From Anthopleura xanthogrammica (taxonomy: Eukaryota; Cnidaria; Anthozoa; Actiniaria; Actiniidae): a stretch of DNA of 64,000 nucleotides. The position numbers and the translations under genes were made by a program. Below the pieces are notes generated by a model. That model ran no database searches, was not told the DNA's origin, and was given only the letters and a program-made list of their open reading frames with translations. Shown in pieces: positions 1 to 25,653 of the stretch (the first letter of the stretch is position 1; each line of letters begins with the position of its first letter). The stretch lies in contig OZ025209.1 in the NCBI GenBank assembly GCA_964019055.1, forward strand, positions 12,198,981 to 12,262,980, read 5' to 3'.

Positions 1-3000
1 TGTTGAAAGATCCCCTTAGATTTCAAAATTATACAACCCCTTGCCGTTTTTTAACTGTTTCTATCAACTTATTGCAAAATACAAGACCCCTTTTGCCCTT
101 AAAATCAAAGACAGGTATACCACGATGCTCAAAAGCTCAATTTTCTACGAATGGACCTTCATACAAAAGTCAAACGACGATAGCGAAGCAGAAATCTGCT
201 GGTAGTAAAGGGTAAGTTTAAGTAAAATGTACTTTTGGATTTAGAACAATTTTATTGTCGAGGCTGTCATTTATTTTTATTTTTATTTGCATGTCTTGAA
301 GCAAACATGAGTATCTTTTTGGTGTTGGACCTTGTTATCTTGCATTGAAAAGTAACAGAAGGAAAGTATCCAAAATATTCATCAGAGATGGTGCAGTTAA
401 TACAACAAGGTTTGGAATAACTCAATTTACACTTGGTTAAAATGGAGACCCATTATCTTGAAACCCAGTTTCACCCATCTCAAACTTCTCATTCGAGCCC
501 CATTGATCACTTCTTGTGCTACTGCATGTACAATCTTACCCAAGATATCCCAAACTTCCTATTATTCTGAACCTTTTCCCTGGTTCCCAGGAGTTTTCAC
601 TCCATTAACTATATATAGGTGAGACCTTTTTGGCTTGGGCGCAATGTTTTCCCATTGCTGATCCATGTCATTCTCTCGAGAAATAAGATTATTTATTTGA
701 GTTGTATCCATATTCATGTGTCCTCACCAAATTTGTTAAACAAAGAAATAATACTCTAGGGAATGACATGTGGTCTGAAATGGGAAAACATTAGGCCAAA
801 GCCGAAAAAGTCTATTCATTATTTCCTCTACTTGTATTATACTTCTCCTAACTGCACTTCTCTGACTGATCATGTTCTGTCAATCACCAAGTTCTTTAAT
901 AATAACTGCACACAATAATAATATAACGCAAGTGCAAATTTTCTATACCAATATTCTCTTCTATAATTTTAAGGAATGAGTTTGAAGAAATAAGAAAAAT
1001 GGCAGAAGACAAAAGAATATCAATTATCCCAGCAACCAGGAAGCAGTTATTAAAATTAAGTCAAGACAGGCCAGCCCAGGTCAGATCAGGTCTGCATTGC
1101 ATAGACAATTTATCCTGGGGTTTATCAGCAAATATATTTTAAATTTTCTGTAACATATCCTAGAGGAACAGTACTTTTTAACCAAGAATACACAAAGGAC
1201 AAAACCATATGTATCTTATCAACATGAGCTGTAATATTTTGCTTGTTTCATTGCACAGCCACGGGTCACTGATGCAATTGTGGAAAACATTTGTCCCAAT
1301 TAACTTACAAATTAGGGAATTTTAGAGACTGTGCAGACCATATTTCATTCTGATAGAATTATTTAGACAATACATGTCCGATATTGTCTCACTTACTTTC
1401 ACTTGCATGTTTCAGAATATTGTCATGGAAGTCTCGCCTTTGAAATTTTTAAATTTTGAGAAAGATGAATTTATTAGGTAAGATATGTTTCAAGATTTTT
1501 AAATTCATTATCAAATAACAAAAAATATATAAATATTATAATAAATTATGCCAGAAAATTAATTGCACCTGTGGCTGCTGCTTTCTATTTTTCAGTGATT
1601 CTGAAATGAGAAACCCAGAGCTGTGGGTTGCATTAGATGAAGTTCAGGTCAGTAAACTACTATATACTAAAATTAATAATAAAAGCTAAATTATTTGTCA
1701 TCAATTTTTTTGGAGGAGCATAAATGGTGTGTGCTGATAATGGGTTGCCAGACTCAAACCCACCATTGTATATCATGATCAGTAGACTAATAGAGTAATA
1801 TGCAAAACCAGTGCCCCAGATGCACTCCCTAGATGCCCTGTTGGCTGACTGTTGGCCAATTAATGGCTGGGCTGGAGTTGAGTGATATCCCATATTTACT
1901 CCCACATTATTCCACTGTCACTTGGCTGCAGGACTGACAGTTTCTAAAGAAACATACTACATAATGGTTGACAGTTGGTTAACAAGTAGCCATTGATCAG
2001 CTGTTAATTGGCTGACAGCTGGATGACAAATGGCTGTTAATCGGCAGTCTAGGGCACTGTTCTTGTGTATTACCAACTTACAGAGTTGACCTTGTTAAGG
2101 GTTCTTATCTGGGTTTGAGTGTTGTCCCTGTCCTTCCTTCATTCATATTGAAGACTTCCTCTGTTGTCATTTATTTAACTTTTGTCATTCTTTCATGAAA
2201 AGAGTGGGATACGGACCATTGCTTTTGATTAACAATATAAATATGATACACACATGAATCTATTCCATAGCTAACAGTTTATGTAATACTCTTTCCATAG
2301 GATCCAATGAATTTTGGTGCAATACTTAGAACAAGTTCCTTATTAGGTGTCTCTGGAGTCATAGTTCCTCAACGAAACAGGTTGGACAGAATGAGGAAGA
2401 GAGATAGAGCCTACTAAATAAAGCTATGATTTTTAATAAATAAACAAACAAACACACAAACAAACAAATAAATAATTAAATTAAAATAAATGGGATTTAG
2501 CAGGGACATTTCTTCACTGAAATTCCAATTGGAATTTAAAAGTTGATTTTGTGGAGTCCAGTGAGTTAGCCATGCCAGAGGTATTTTCAGAGTTTGATTT
2601 ATAACTTAGTCATGTCCTGACCTATATCAGCCCAAACGTTGTTTCAGGGTTTGATCCGTAAGTTAGCCATGCCCTGACTTAGATCTGCCCAGAGGTTGTT
2701 TCAGCCAGATTTGTGATTTAGCTGTGCCCTGACTTGGAGGTTGTGTCTGAGTTGATGTTGGTTTCTTTCTTTTCAAGTGCTCCTTTATCTCCTGTGGTTA
2801 GCAAAGCTAGTGCTGGTGCCATGGAGATGATGAATATTTTTCAAGTTTCTCACCTGCCGTCATTTTTGAGAGTAAGAAAATCAAGTCTCAAAAGTATTGT
2901 ATAGAGGCAAGTCTTGCATCATCATGTGATGGCAGCTATGACAGGAGGCACAACTGAATTAGTTGTCTGGCAGATTCAATTGTTTATGAATGCCTCCTGT

Positions 3001-5113
3001 CCTGGCTGCCATCATGTGATGATGCAAAGCTTTCATTCTCAGGGATGGCAGAGCCCACACACACACTTTTTTCCCTCCTGCATACTAGTATTTTAAATTT
3101 TCTAATCTTAGCCCCCCAACACACACACTTTTCCCCTCTAATTTGCATACTAGTGCCCCCCACCCCCGCCCCACATTAAAATGTCCCTCATTTTAGCTAT
3201 TATATAACATCATGACTCAGTCTAATTACATTGTCTGGAAAATTGAATTTTCACACAATTTTCTCCCAGGATAGAGCTAACAAAGGATGGGATATACTGG
3301 GTGCTGTTTCTCCAAATTCAGGTGAAGAATCAGATCGAAATCCTGAAGACTGCACTAACTACAAGATGGATAAACCTGCTGTACTTGTTTTAGGTAACAT
3401 GAATGAATGAATGAACTTTATTTTATGAGGGTGACACAACAGTTACAGTTTTTTACAATCATACAGATGACCCGAGGCAGATCTGGGGGGTGTAGTGGGA
3501 CATGACCCCCCTAAATCCAACTGAGGACATTACTTAGGTTCATAATCCTCGATCCACCTCTGATGATCCTAAACATAAGTAAGAATTATTTTTCCAAGTT
3601 TTCTTTTATTTGAGACAGAGAAGGATAGCAAAACTTTAGTCTTCTGCCCTTTGGCCTTCCGGATGTATTTGTCATATACCATTCAATTTTAATATTTTTT
3701 TGCATAACAAAAGCCAAAACAGTCTAGGAAATTCAAGAAATAGTTAAACACATTAAGGTGGCTCCATAGAGCCTTTGTTGAAACGCGCACTCGAGGTTGC
3801 GTGATACTGCAATTTGAAGAATTTTTATTTTCATGTGACGGTCCGGAAAAGGTAAGACGTAGCGTTGCTATGGTAAGATACGTGAACATCTCATCCTTCA
3901 GTTAGGACCAGTTAGGGGGGGGGGGGGGGGGGTCAGTTAGCTGATAAGCGGCACTTTCGCCACGCGGGATAATGCTTTCATACAGAGATAGATTGTTTTT
4001 ATTAAGATCAATATTTCTGCCTTTCAGGGAATGAAGGAACTGGTTTACAAAGTCAAGTACTACAGCACTGTACACGGCTGATTTCAATATTCCCACCATC
4101 GTTGCAGTCATCATATTTAGTCGGCCCTGACTCGTTGAATGTTTCTGTGGCAACAGGTTTGGAATTTATGAGTTCTTTCACCAGCCGTACTTTCACCTCA
4201 CCCATAACCACACATACAAACTCTCGGCTTAACCGTTGAACCTCTTGTTACGGCCAATCACACTACAATAAAAGACGCCGACCGCTTTGTTATGGAAGCT
4301 TTTTTTGGCACTTATCTTACATAAAAACAACCTCCATATTACGGACACTGAACAATCTGAACTAAAAATATGTAGGTCCATCCTTCCGAGATTCGAGGAT
4401 GTAATAATCTAAGCGAGACTTCCTGGTATCTAGTTTGCTCCTTTGTGAGGTATTTCCGGGTCAAAATGCTCACTAATCCCTAAAACAAAAAAACAAAAAA
4501 TGATTCATTGACTACATCAAATCCTATGAGTAAAAATTACCCCAAAAAAATATTTATAGAACTCAGCTTTTCTTTTTTGACCCGGGAATCGGCTTACGCC
4601 TAATGTAAAGAGCTCTGATAGTCAGTTTTTGGTAAAGTTTTGCTCAAGAAGAAAGTAAGGGCTAGGTTGTTACTGGATGTGCTGAACTTACTTTTCTGCT
4701 CTACCGTGGTAACTTTGTTGGTGCGAGAAAAGTCGGCATCGATGTTTTTGTTGTTATTCTACAAAACAGTTAATTAAGTCGTAGTTTTTGCTAACTGTTC
4801 CTGCATTATTGCCACTTTTGACTGATAGAATCCCAGAATCCTCTCAGAAGTAGCCTGCGTAGCGGTCCTCTTTTATAGAGGTCCTCTTTTATATAGGTCC
4901 TCAGATCTCGCATGCTATTTCCCGATCGACTGCACATTTTATCCCTTTATCAAGTCCCGTCATTCCTGTTTTACCATGCCTCATATTAACTTCCGTCATG
5001 CACGACACCGATAAAATGAATAAAGTAGCATAGATAACTCCCTTTTCTTTTCTTTTCCAGGAATTCTCGTCTTTTCCTTAATGAAAAACCTGGTCAGCAA
5101 AGGGCAAAAATGA
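1..5113 (+). CDS. MRM1: mitochondrial rRNA methyltransferase 1-like (SpoU/TrmH family), 5' partial
   Basis: SpoU-class SAM-dependent 2'-O-ribose methyltransferase; the family methylates a guanosine of mitochondrial large-subunit rRNA. I place ten exons: 1-211, 302-409, 974-1079, 1416-1477, 1596-1647, 2301-2380, 2778-2871, 3270-3393, 4028-4156 and 5061-5113. All have GT-AG borders and joined phases, giving at least 338 residues to a TGA. The N-terminal exon is Ser/Thr/Arg-rich like a mitochondrial presequence. Next come the substrate-binding segment (EYLFGVGPCYLAL), the SpoU motif 1 region (DPMNFGAILRTSSLLGVSG), motif 2 (VLVLGNEGTGL) and motif 3 (DSLNVSVATG), the catalytic and knotted SAM-binding loops. 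No in-frame ATG is seen in exon 1, so the start lies upstream of the window. Introns carry repeats but the frame is unbroken. Family assignment is firm; the MRM1 paralogue call rests on length and motif order. Confidence 0.88.
616..816. mobile_element. foldback MITE, family A (copy 1)
   Basis: The ends are inverted copies of each other: GGCTTGGGCGCAATGTTTTC near 630-650 and GAAATGGGAAAACATTAGGC near 776-795. The same roughly 200 bp element recurs at 25491-25653 and 58146-58346. It lies in intron 2 of the methyltransferase gene and encodes nothing. Confidence 0.75.
2440..2560 (-). repeat. 3' fragment of a tRNA-derived SINE
   Basis: The segment with AATTCCAATTGGAATTT and the flanking GGGATTTAGCAGGGAC is the reverse complement of the 3' part of the SINE at 48840-49110. 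It is preceded by an A-rich AAAC/AAAT simple tail, as expected for a SINE inserted in reverse. It lies in intron 6 of the methyltransferase gene. Confidence 0.5.
2564..2755. repeat. imperfect tandem repeat, unit about 64 bp
   Basis: Three diverged units share the words TAGCCATGCC, CTGACTTAGATCTGCCC and GAGGTTGTTTCAG. No coding potential. Lies in intron 6 of the methyltransferase gene. Confidence 0.55.
2900..3034. mobile_element. foldback MITE, family B (copy 1)
   Basis: The arms are TGCATCATCATGTGATGGCA and its near-perfect inverse TGCCATCATGTGATGATGCA, flanked by TATAGAGGC. A second, better-preserved copy is at 47549-47718, inside a PIWI intron. Short open frames here come from the repeat. 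Confidence 0.75.
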
Positions 5114-6308
5114 TTTCAGGGTCATGATAGTCATCTTCAACTCTGACATTTGTTATATTTTGTTGTAAATTTTTTTTTCTCTTTGCTCTTCACTATGAAA
5201 ATTTTGATAAAGAATTTTTTCACAATTTATTTTACATTGTCTTGTTTAAATTGGCTCGGCTTCTTTTTGAAGCAATCGTTTTCTGTACCCTTTGTTTATA
5301 TTGTTGTTTACATGTGCCAGGAACAAAGCAACTACACATGCAACTAATACTATTGTCTTTATTTGAATGGACTCGCATGCCAACCAAACTAGCCTGAGAA
5401 AACAGACGTCCTTTTTGCTCCTCATCTCCCCGCGAAACTTACAACCAAACATGCAAAGTTTTTTTTCTTTCTTGTTGCTCTCTTTTTACAGACAATTTCC
5501 TTTTATGTTATTAAGGAAATGACACAACTAATACCAAAATTCAGTGCACTGAAGTGCACACTTTTGATACTTGTGCTTGCGTTTGTGCTTGTGCCTGCGT
5601 CGTAGTGAAAACCAGGCTTTACCAAAAATATTAAATAAAGCCTTGCGCAAGTGGTTCGTCAAACTCCGCCAAGTGGGACGCGTCTTGTTGCTTTTACATT
5701 TAAAAAAATCAATTTACAACTCAATTTACAAATGCATCATTAAACACAACTCTCAAAGGTCCGGTGATTGTCATATCCTGTCAAGTTTGACATCGGCTTC
5801 CCTTTAAAATTGCCGAAAAAGCAACAAAACATATCGCTGGTAGAAAAATTCACAAAGGTATGTTGGTGGTCCGCCCTCTTAACAGTCAATTTCTCACGGC
5901 TCTAAGATAGTTCAAAGATTCCTTCATCTGTCAAGAGTATATGTATATGTATTTTTGAAGTTAATATGAATTACAATGTAATAAAATCATTTTGGTAATG
6001 TTATACCTTTTCATCAGTTGTGAAATCTTATCATACCTTGCTTCCGTTTGCAAAGTGTGACCAATTAGGCTGTGTGTCACTTACCATATCCTCTAGCGGG
6101 AAGGGAGGGACAAATATTATACCGACATCAATGGTTCCCAAGAATTTTGTAATTTTAGTTTTTTGAAGCCAAGTCATAAAGTTTTCTTACTTAATACAGT
6201 TTGGTTAAAATTTTTGAAATTGCTGACACTACTAAAAACTTTTTAAGAAAGTTATCTGCCCCCAAAGAAATCATAAAAAGCATATTTTAATTTTGGATAT
6301 TTCTACAA
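5114..6308. other. intergenic, no gene seen
   Basis: This is the 3' flank of the methyltransferase gene up to the left end of the transposon. Only short frames without family resemblance or splice support are present. It is AT-rich and probably includes the 3' UTR. Confidence 0.5.
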
Positions 6309-9300
6309 TAGTTAGGCTGCTATCGTCCAAAAAAATGCTGAATTGTTCACTTTAGTGATAGAAGCATGAAACTTTGCATGATTACTACTAACAATGTTAC
6401 TAACAAAATCTGATATGGATCCAGGCTGACTTACGCTCCAGAGCGGAGATATGCGCATGCCCTAAAATGGCCAGCATGAAAACGAGGCTGAACAATAAAA
6501 TGACTAAAAGGGGACCTAAAAATCCAGAATTTCACTCCATATCGATATAGCAGTCATATATATATATGTATATTGGTTTGTGGTAATATAAAGTACTGAA
6601 ACTCTGATCACGTGACCTTTATTTGGAGTTTTACTTATTTTACTTGGGATCCCTGTGGTATATATATTTACTTAAAAAAGATGATATGATAAATATATTC
6701 TTTTCAGTTCTGATTATGCTTTCCTGTTGAGAATTCTTCTTTTCTAAAATAGCTAGATTTTTCTTTACTCTTACTTTGCTTTTAATTATACAATTATTAG
6801 GGTTGTTTCATGATTAAACTAATTTGTAATAGTAAAGACCTGGGAACTAGTTGAATTGGAGAGTTTGAAGCCATCTCCTCCGATGAGAGCCCGAAACACC
6901 ACGAGCAAAAGCCATCTATCCAAGGTGCCTTCGCAAAAGATGTTGCAAACATGGTGTCATCTATGAAAGAACTTGGTAACCCGTTCAATGACAGCGGAGA
7001 AGATCTAATAGCCCTTCACACTAAAGAAATCATGGATGAAGCTGTTGTTAACACGGTAAAACAAGCAAGGAAAGTAGGAGAGAATCAATCACAAATGTTT
7101 CTTAAAGAGGTATTCAAAGATAAAACCAAGCCATTGACGGATCCGATCAAGAAGAACAATTTTCCCACTTTCCATAATAAAGTGAAAAAAATTGTTTCAA
7201 AAGACAAAGCAAAGGTAGCCGTATTAAAAGAAGACTGCGCCCTTTTCTCAAGGTTGTATATTGCTTGTCAAAACAGAGACGGTAACATTGGAGAATTCTT
7301 CAAGTTTGAAAACCAACCTTGGCCACCATCACTTACCCAAGTGGGTCAGCTCCGAAGTGGAAACAAAGCTGACCTTGTAAAATGCCTCACAGATGGCTGT
7401 GACCTCACAGTGGAACAGGCCTGTCGAGCAGATGTCATCATTCTAGATGGAGCCGTTATAATACAGATGCTCCAGCCCAAAGCTGTTAGCACTTTTGGCG
7501 AGTACTTTGATCGAATATTTGTGCCTTATATTTTGAGGCAGCTGGAGGATGTGAACAGGATCGATATAGTTTGGGACATCTATAAAGATGATTCTCTGAA
7601 GAGAGCAGCAAGGGAAAGGCGTGGATCAGGTAATGATAATTATTTACCTAATAATGTAATTAGACGAATGTTCCTTGACAGAAATTGTGATTGCTTTAAG
7701 GTCAAAGAAGAAAAGTTTTACCGTCCACTAAAATTCCATCGAACTGGAAAGAGTTTCTTAGAGTTGACAGCAACAAAGACGAGCTTTTCAAGCTTCTCTC
7801 TAATAAGGTCTGTATTCCTCAAATCATAAGGTAAACCAGATTATGCATTGTCTTTATGCTAATGAGTATTCTCAATTGCTTTTCAGGTTGTCTTACTACA
7901 GATCCCACATGATAAGACAATATTTTCAACACTTGGAGAGAGCGTTTTACCACTTGATGGCACAGAGGATGTGAGTACCCTTGCGCCATGCAGTCACGAG
8001 GAAGCAGACACTAGGATGATGATTCATGCTTTTCATGCTAGTTTACATGGTCACCGACGTATAAAGATCTGAACCAATGATACTGATGTCCTGGTGCTAG
8101 CCATTTCTGTTGCATCTCTTCTACCTTTAGATGAGCTGTGGATTTCACATGGGGCTTCTAAGAATCTTCATTATCTTCCAGCTCATGCCATTGCTGCATC
8201 CCTTGGGTGAGATCGGGCCCGTGTGCTGCCTATGTTTCATTCCTTAACAGGATGCGACACAGTTTCATTTTTCAGCGGACGCGGCAAAAAGACGGCGTGG
8301 GATGTCTGGAAGGTTTTCCCTGAACTAACTCCAATTCTGAATACACTGATGGAGATGCCAGACGATATTGATGATTCATGCATGAGAGTCATTGAGCGAT
8401 TCACCGCTCTCATGTATGATAGAACAAGTAACTTGTCAAATGTGAATGAAGTCAGACAAGAACTATTCTCCAAGAAAGGAAGATCGCTTGAAAACATCCC
8501 TCCAACTCGAGAATCATTGATGCAGCATGTAAAGAGAGCTGTCCTCCAAGGAGGCTATGTATGGGGTCAAACTCTGTTGAAGCAGCCCATATTGCCATGC
8601 CCGTCTAAATGGGGTTGGAAGCTTGAAAACAGTCGCTGGGTCCCTTATTGGACGGCACTACCACAAGCCAAGGACTCATGTTATGAACTTATTAGATGTG
8701 GCTGCAAAGTTGGTTGCCGAGGGCGTTGTAAATGCCTCAAAGCTAATTTAGCCTGCACTGGATTGTGCAACTGTGGAGGAAACTGTAACTAGTCATAAAT
8801 TACTATAAAACATACATAGCACTTGTTAACTCAAACCTATACAATGCTTTTTGTACAAATTTGTCATAGAGAACTCAGATTAATTTCTAAGTTCACGAAC
8901 TGTAGAAGTTATGCTCTTGCATGTATCAAACAATTAGTGTTTTTTCAATGGTACATGTATGGAAATACTGTAGAGTATAGAAAGGCATACCGGTAGTCAC
9001 TGCATATTAATTAATATAGCTGGTTGCGGTAAAATATTCTCAGGGAAGTATTTCATGCTATTAAAATAGCCAATTGATAATCTTGTCTTTCACTTCACTT
9101 CCACATCTTACAACCCATTTTTTAAATTTATCATATCATCTTTTTCAAGTAAATATATATACCACAGGGATCCCAAGTAAAATAAGTAAAACTCCAAATA
9201 AAGGTCACGTGATCAGAGTTTCAGCACTTATTATCACAAACCAATATACATATATATATATATGACTGCTATATCGATATGGAGTGAAATTCTGGATTTT

Positions 9301-9500
9301 TAGGTCCCCTTTTAGTCATTTTATTGTTCAGCCTCGTTTTCATGCTGGCCATTTTAGGGCATGCGCATATCTCCGCTCTGGAGCGTAAGTCAGCCTGGAT
9401 CCATATCAGATTTTGTTAGTAACATTGTTAGTAGTAATCATGCAAAGTTTCATGCTTCTATCACTGAAGTGAACAATTTTTGACGATAGCAGCCTAACTA
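6309..9500. mobile_element. DNA transposon with about 380 bp terminal inverted repeats
   Basis: The left end (6309-6694) and right end (about 9126-9500) are nearly identical inverted copies, beginning TAGTTAGGCTGCTATCGTC and ending GACGATAGCAGCCTAACTA. The trinucleotide CAA abuts both outer ends (6306-6308 and 9501-9503), a possible 3 bp target duplication; reading the flanking TA as the duplication is the alternative. Apart from short spacers the interior holds only the nuclease/CXC pseudogene on the plus strand. The arms are far better matched than the interior, suggesting an insertion of moderate age. I cannot assign the superfamily. Academ-type elements, some of which carry XPG/FEN-like nucleases, are a candidate; that is inference only. 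Confidence 0.85.
6951..8792 (+). pseudogene. transposon-borne PIN/FEN-like nuclease plus CXC-domain protein, two nonsense codons
   Basis: Three blocks join in frame once two short introns are removed: 6951-7629, 7701-7807 and 7887-8792 (introns 71 and 79 bp, GT-AG). The joined protein has an N-terminal region with CALFSRLYIACQ and VIILDGAVIIQML. A stretch follows resembling the FEN/XPG layout of acidic residues: HEEADTRMM, then TNDTDVLVLA, then LTGCDTVSFFSGRGKK, where FEN proteins have a helical DNA-binding element. The C-terminus is Cys-rich (CGCKVGCRGRCKCLKANLAC), like a tesmin/TSO1 CXC domain. In-frame TGA codons at 8070-8072 and 8208-8210 interrupt the nuclease-like core, so this copy is dead. 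I know this architecture as a multicopy uncharacterised family in invertebrate and fish genomes; the nuclease role is inferred. Residues upstream of 6951 extend open to about 6855, so the N-terminus is uncertain. Confidence 0.75.
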
Positions 9501-9847
9501 CAAGCAGTACAAGGAAGGTGGAAAGTAGTCTCCTTCGCAGCCGTCATTAGTTTCGGTCCCAGATCCTCCCACTTCACTAGTAAAACCTCTCGGCCGTTTA
9601 GGGATCAATATCAGTTTTCACAGAATGGTCAAGGATCCTAGGCCAGATAAGATAAGATCGTCTGCTGTTCATTTCTGGGGTATCGATAATCTCTCCTTAT
9701 CCCGCGCATTTTATTATGGCTACAAGCAGACACGTTCATATACTGATGTACCTGTCACATTACCCAGTGTTTCAACCAATGACAAGTCTGGAAGTGATCA
9801 CGTGGTGTTTCTCGCGCATGTGCTCATTCATACTACTAGTAGAGTAA

Positions 9848-9910
9848 TATATAAAGTCAGTAGTGCGGGGAGAGAGAGACGAATAAGCTTGCTGAACAGC
9901 GCTCGAGCAG
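9848..9910 (+). promoter_or_regulatory. probable TATA box and 5' UTR exon of PIWI gene 1
   Basis: TATATAAAG at 9848-9856 is followed about 30 bp later by a GC/purine-rich stretch and then a strong donor (GAGCAG|GTAAGG, break after 9910). A matching acceptor (TTCTCATAG) sits at 10613, 22 bp before the PIWI start codon. I infer a noncoding first exon starting near 9875-9880. The transposon right end lies only about 350 bp upstream of the TATA box. Confidence 0.5.
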
Positions 9911-10635
9911 GTAAGGTTTTCCCTCCTTTTTACCTATTTTTCCTCAAAAACTTCACTTCTTAACGTTCATTGGTCAAGCATTTTAAGTTTTCGTTAATAA
10001 TTTGTAAATTTGTAATTCAAAAATAGAGCGTTTCGATAGGTTTTAACTTTGCTCTGTTTGAGGACCTTGCAAGCAGCTTTCATTGTTTTGAAGGGTTTGT
10101 TTTTCTTTTTGGGAGTCTTGCTGTGATGAAACTACCTGTTACAGCACTAACCTAAAGTTAACGATCGTTTTTAATGTTAAAATTTTGAGTTTCTAAGTGA
10201 AAAAAAAAAGGTTTTTTAAAGATATCTTTGGCGATTTTGGCTTCTTTCATTGAGTCAAGCGTTGAATTTCACACCTTTGACAAGGAGCTCCAAAACTACT
10301 CTGCTACGTTCTTCTCGTTTTAACATGCTACTTATGAGCAACTAAGGATAATATTTTCAATTAATTCTTACTAAATGAAACTCTTCTTAAGGCTTTTAAG
10401 ATAGTTGTAAAACTTTATCAGGGTTTATTCATCTTCAAAACTTTGAAGCTTTTTCGGCCATTATTATGAAGAACCGTTGTTTTGTCATTGACTGTTTCAT
10501 AAAGGTATCTTAACACATAAACGAAAGGTTCAGCATTCATGTAGCGGCTTACCATGCTTAACAGTTTCCGCTTAATGATTAAAATAATGACTTGAAGTAC
10601 TTGTTTCTCATAGAAGAGTTTGAGAGAAGAGCGAA

Positions 10636-24080
<13,445 letters not shown>

Positions 24081-24655
24081 AGCTGTCTATCATGACAAGA
24101 GTTACATATCATGTTACACAAGGAAGTGGTGTATTGCACCAGTGGTTGTGTACCCAACACTAACCATCATTTGTTACATTAGGTTACATTTCATTAACCT
24201 CGTTATGTTCAGTTCATACTAACGAACTAAGATGCAAGGTTCATCCTGTTACATTCTTCCAAAGCAAAGTTTTATAACTTACAAGAAAGGATATATTTTC
24301 TATGTGGCATCAATTTTCGTCCCCAAAGAATCTCAGGAATACAGAAGATTTTTATTCTTGTTATTCCTTTACATATATATCACCTTACAGAAGGAAGTGC
24401 TGTATTACACCAGTGGTTGTGTATCCAACACGAACCATCATTTGTTACATTAGGTTATATTTCATTAACCTTGTTATGTTCAGTTTATACTAACAAACTA
24501 AGATGCAAGGTTCATCCCATTACATTCTTCCAAAGCAAGTTTTATAACTTACAAGAAAGGATATATTTTCTATGTGGCATCACTTTTTCATCCCCAAAGA
24601 ATCTCGGGAATACAGAAGATTTTTATTCTTGTTATTCCTTTACGTACATTTGAGA
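24081..24655 (+). repeat. 3' UTR of PIWI-1 with a roughly 270 bp tandem duplication
   Basis: Directly after the stop codon, the block starting near 24120 (TGTATTGCACCAGTGGTTGTG) repeats from about 24390, with GGATATATTTTCTATGTGGC at 24288 and again 270 bp later. Short frames of 60-92 codons here are repeated noncoding sequence. The 3' flank of PIWI copy 2 keeps only the start of this block. Confidence 0.8.
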
Positions 24656-24987
24656 AAGATGGAATTTCATTTTTTATCTACTATTGATAAAACTTGCAAT
24701 CAATGTTGTCATGGTTGGAAAGGCTACAAGATAACAAAGGAAACAGTGTCTGTCAGATTATTTAATTGGTTCAATGAAACCACCACCATGATATGTCATC
24801 ATGCGTTGGTCTTTATAAAAAAAAGTTTAATTTTCCATCAGCTTATTTGAGTTTATTCAAGATAGATTTAATTATATCAATGTTCGCAATTATTACAGAT
24901 TTTGTTGATAATAGATTCTATTAATTAAATAGTATTTTGTTAGAGAATTGGTTTGCATAGTTATTTGAAGTTGTTTACTGAAGTTTT

Positions 24988-25140
24988 GCATATTCTGCAA
25001 AACCAGTCATTCCAATGTCTTGTTGTGGAATGGGTTTTTTACTGCCACAACTCATAAATATAAAAGGCACTGACTAATTAGTTTTGATTGACAGCAGCAA
25101 AAACCCATTTCACAACAAGTCGTTGGAATGTCTGGGTTAC
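24988..25140. mobile_element. foldback MITE, family D (copy 1)
   Basis: The inverted ends contain CATTCCAATGTCTTGTTGTG and ACAACAAGTCGTTGGAATG. The centre has TATAAAAGGCACTGACTAAT. A second copy is at 53734-53895 in PIWI copy 2. Confidence 0.75.
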
Positions 25141-25490
25141 TTGAAACCGAAATAAGAGTCCAGCGGACACACTTGATCTGCGAAATAGTACTAATTTTAT
25201 TTTGCTTTAAGCTGTATGTGTTTTCTATTGCTTCATCAGCACTAATTAGTGCTGGTAACTATAAAGTACTTTTTCCTAATGGATATATAGTGTTCGCACC
25301 CTAATAAGAATATGAGCATTAGGACCTAAACGAAACTATTCGAGGATTTACATTCCAATACTTTACTCAATTGATAATGGGCAGTTTTGAAAAGATACCA
25401 AAGGAAACCCCATGATTTTCTAGTGTCTTCGTGGAATCTTCCAGGATTTCCCACTCATTTTTACCTGGATTTCCTTTCCATTGACTTTTA

Positions 25491-25653
25491 CCCATTTCAG
25501 ACCACGCGTCATTCTCTTGAGGATATGACTCTTTGATTTGCATCCTTATTCATGTGCCTTCTCACGTACAACCGTTAAACAAAGAAATGATACTCTAGGG
25601 AAGGACACGTGGTTTGAAATGGGAAAACATTACGCCCATTAAAATGGTCTATT
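25491..25653. mobile_element. foldback MITE, family A (copy 2), partial
   Basis: Shares CCATTTCAGACCACG and GAAATGGGAAAACATTACGC with copies at 616 and 58146. The outer left end is truncated or diverged. It lies in the 3' intergenic space between PIWI-1 and the transporter. Confidence 0.7.

Noticed and set aside
9625..9963. 112-codon frame upstream of PIWI-1
   Set aside because: It overlaps the inferred TATA box and first noncoding exon, runs across the strong donor, and has no recognisable family.
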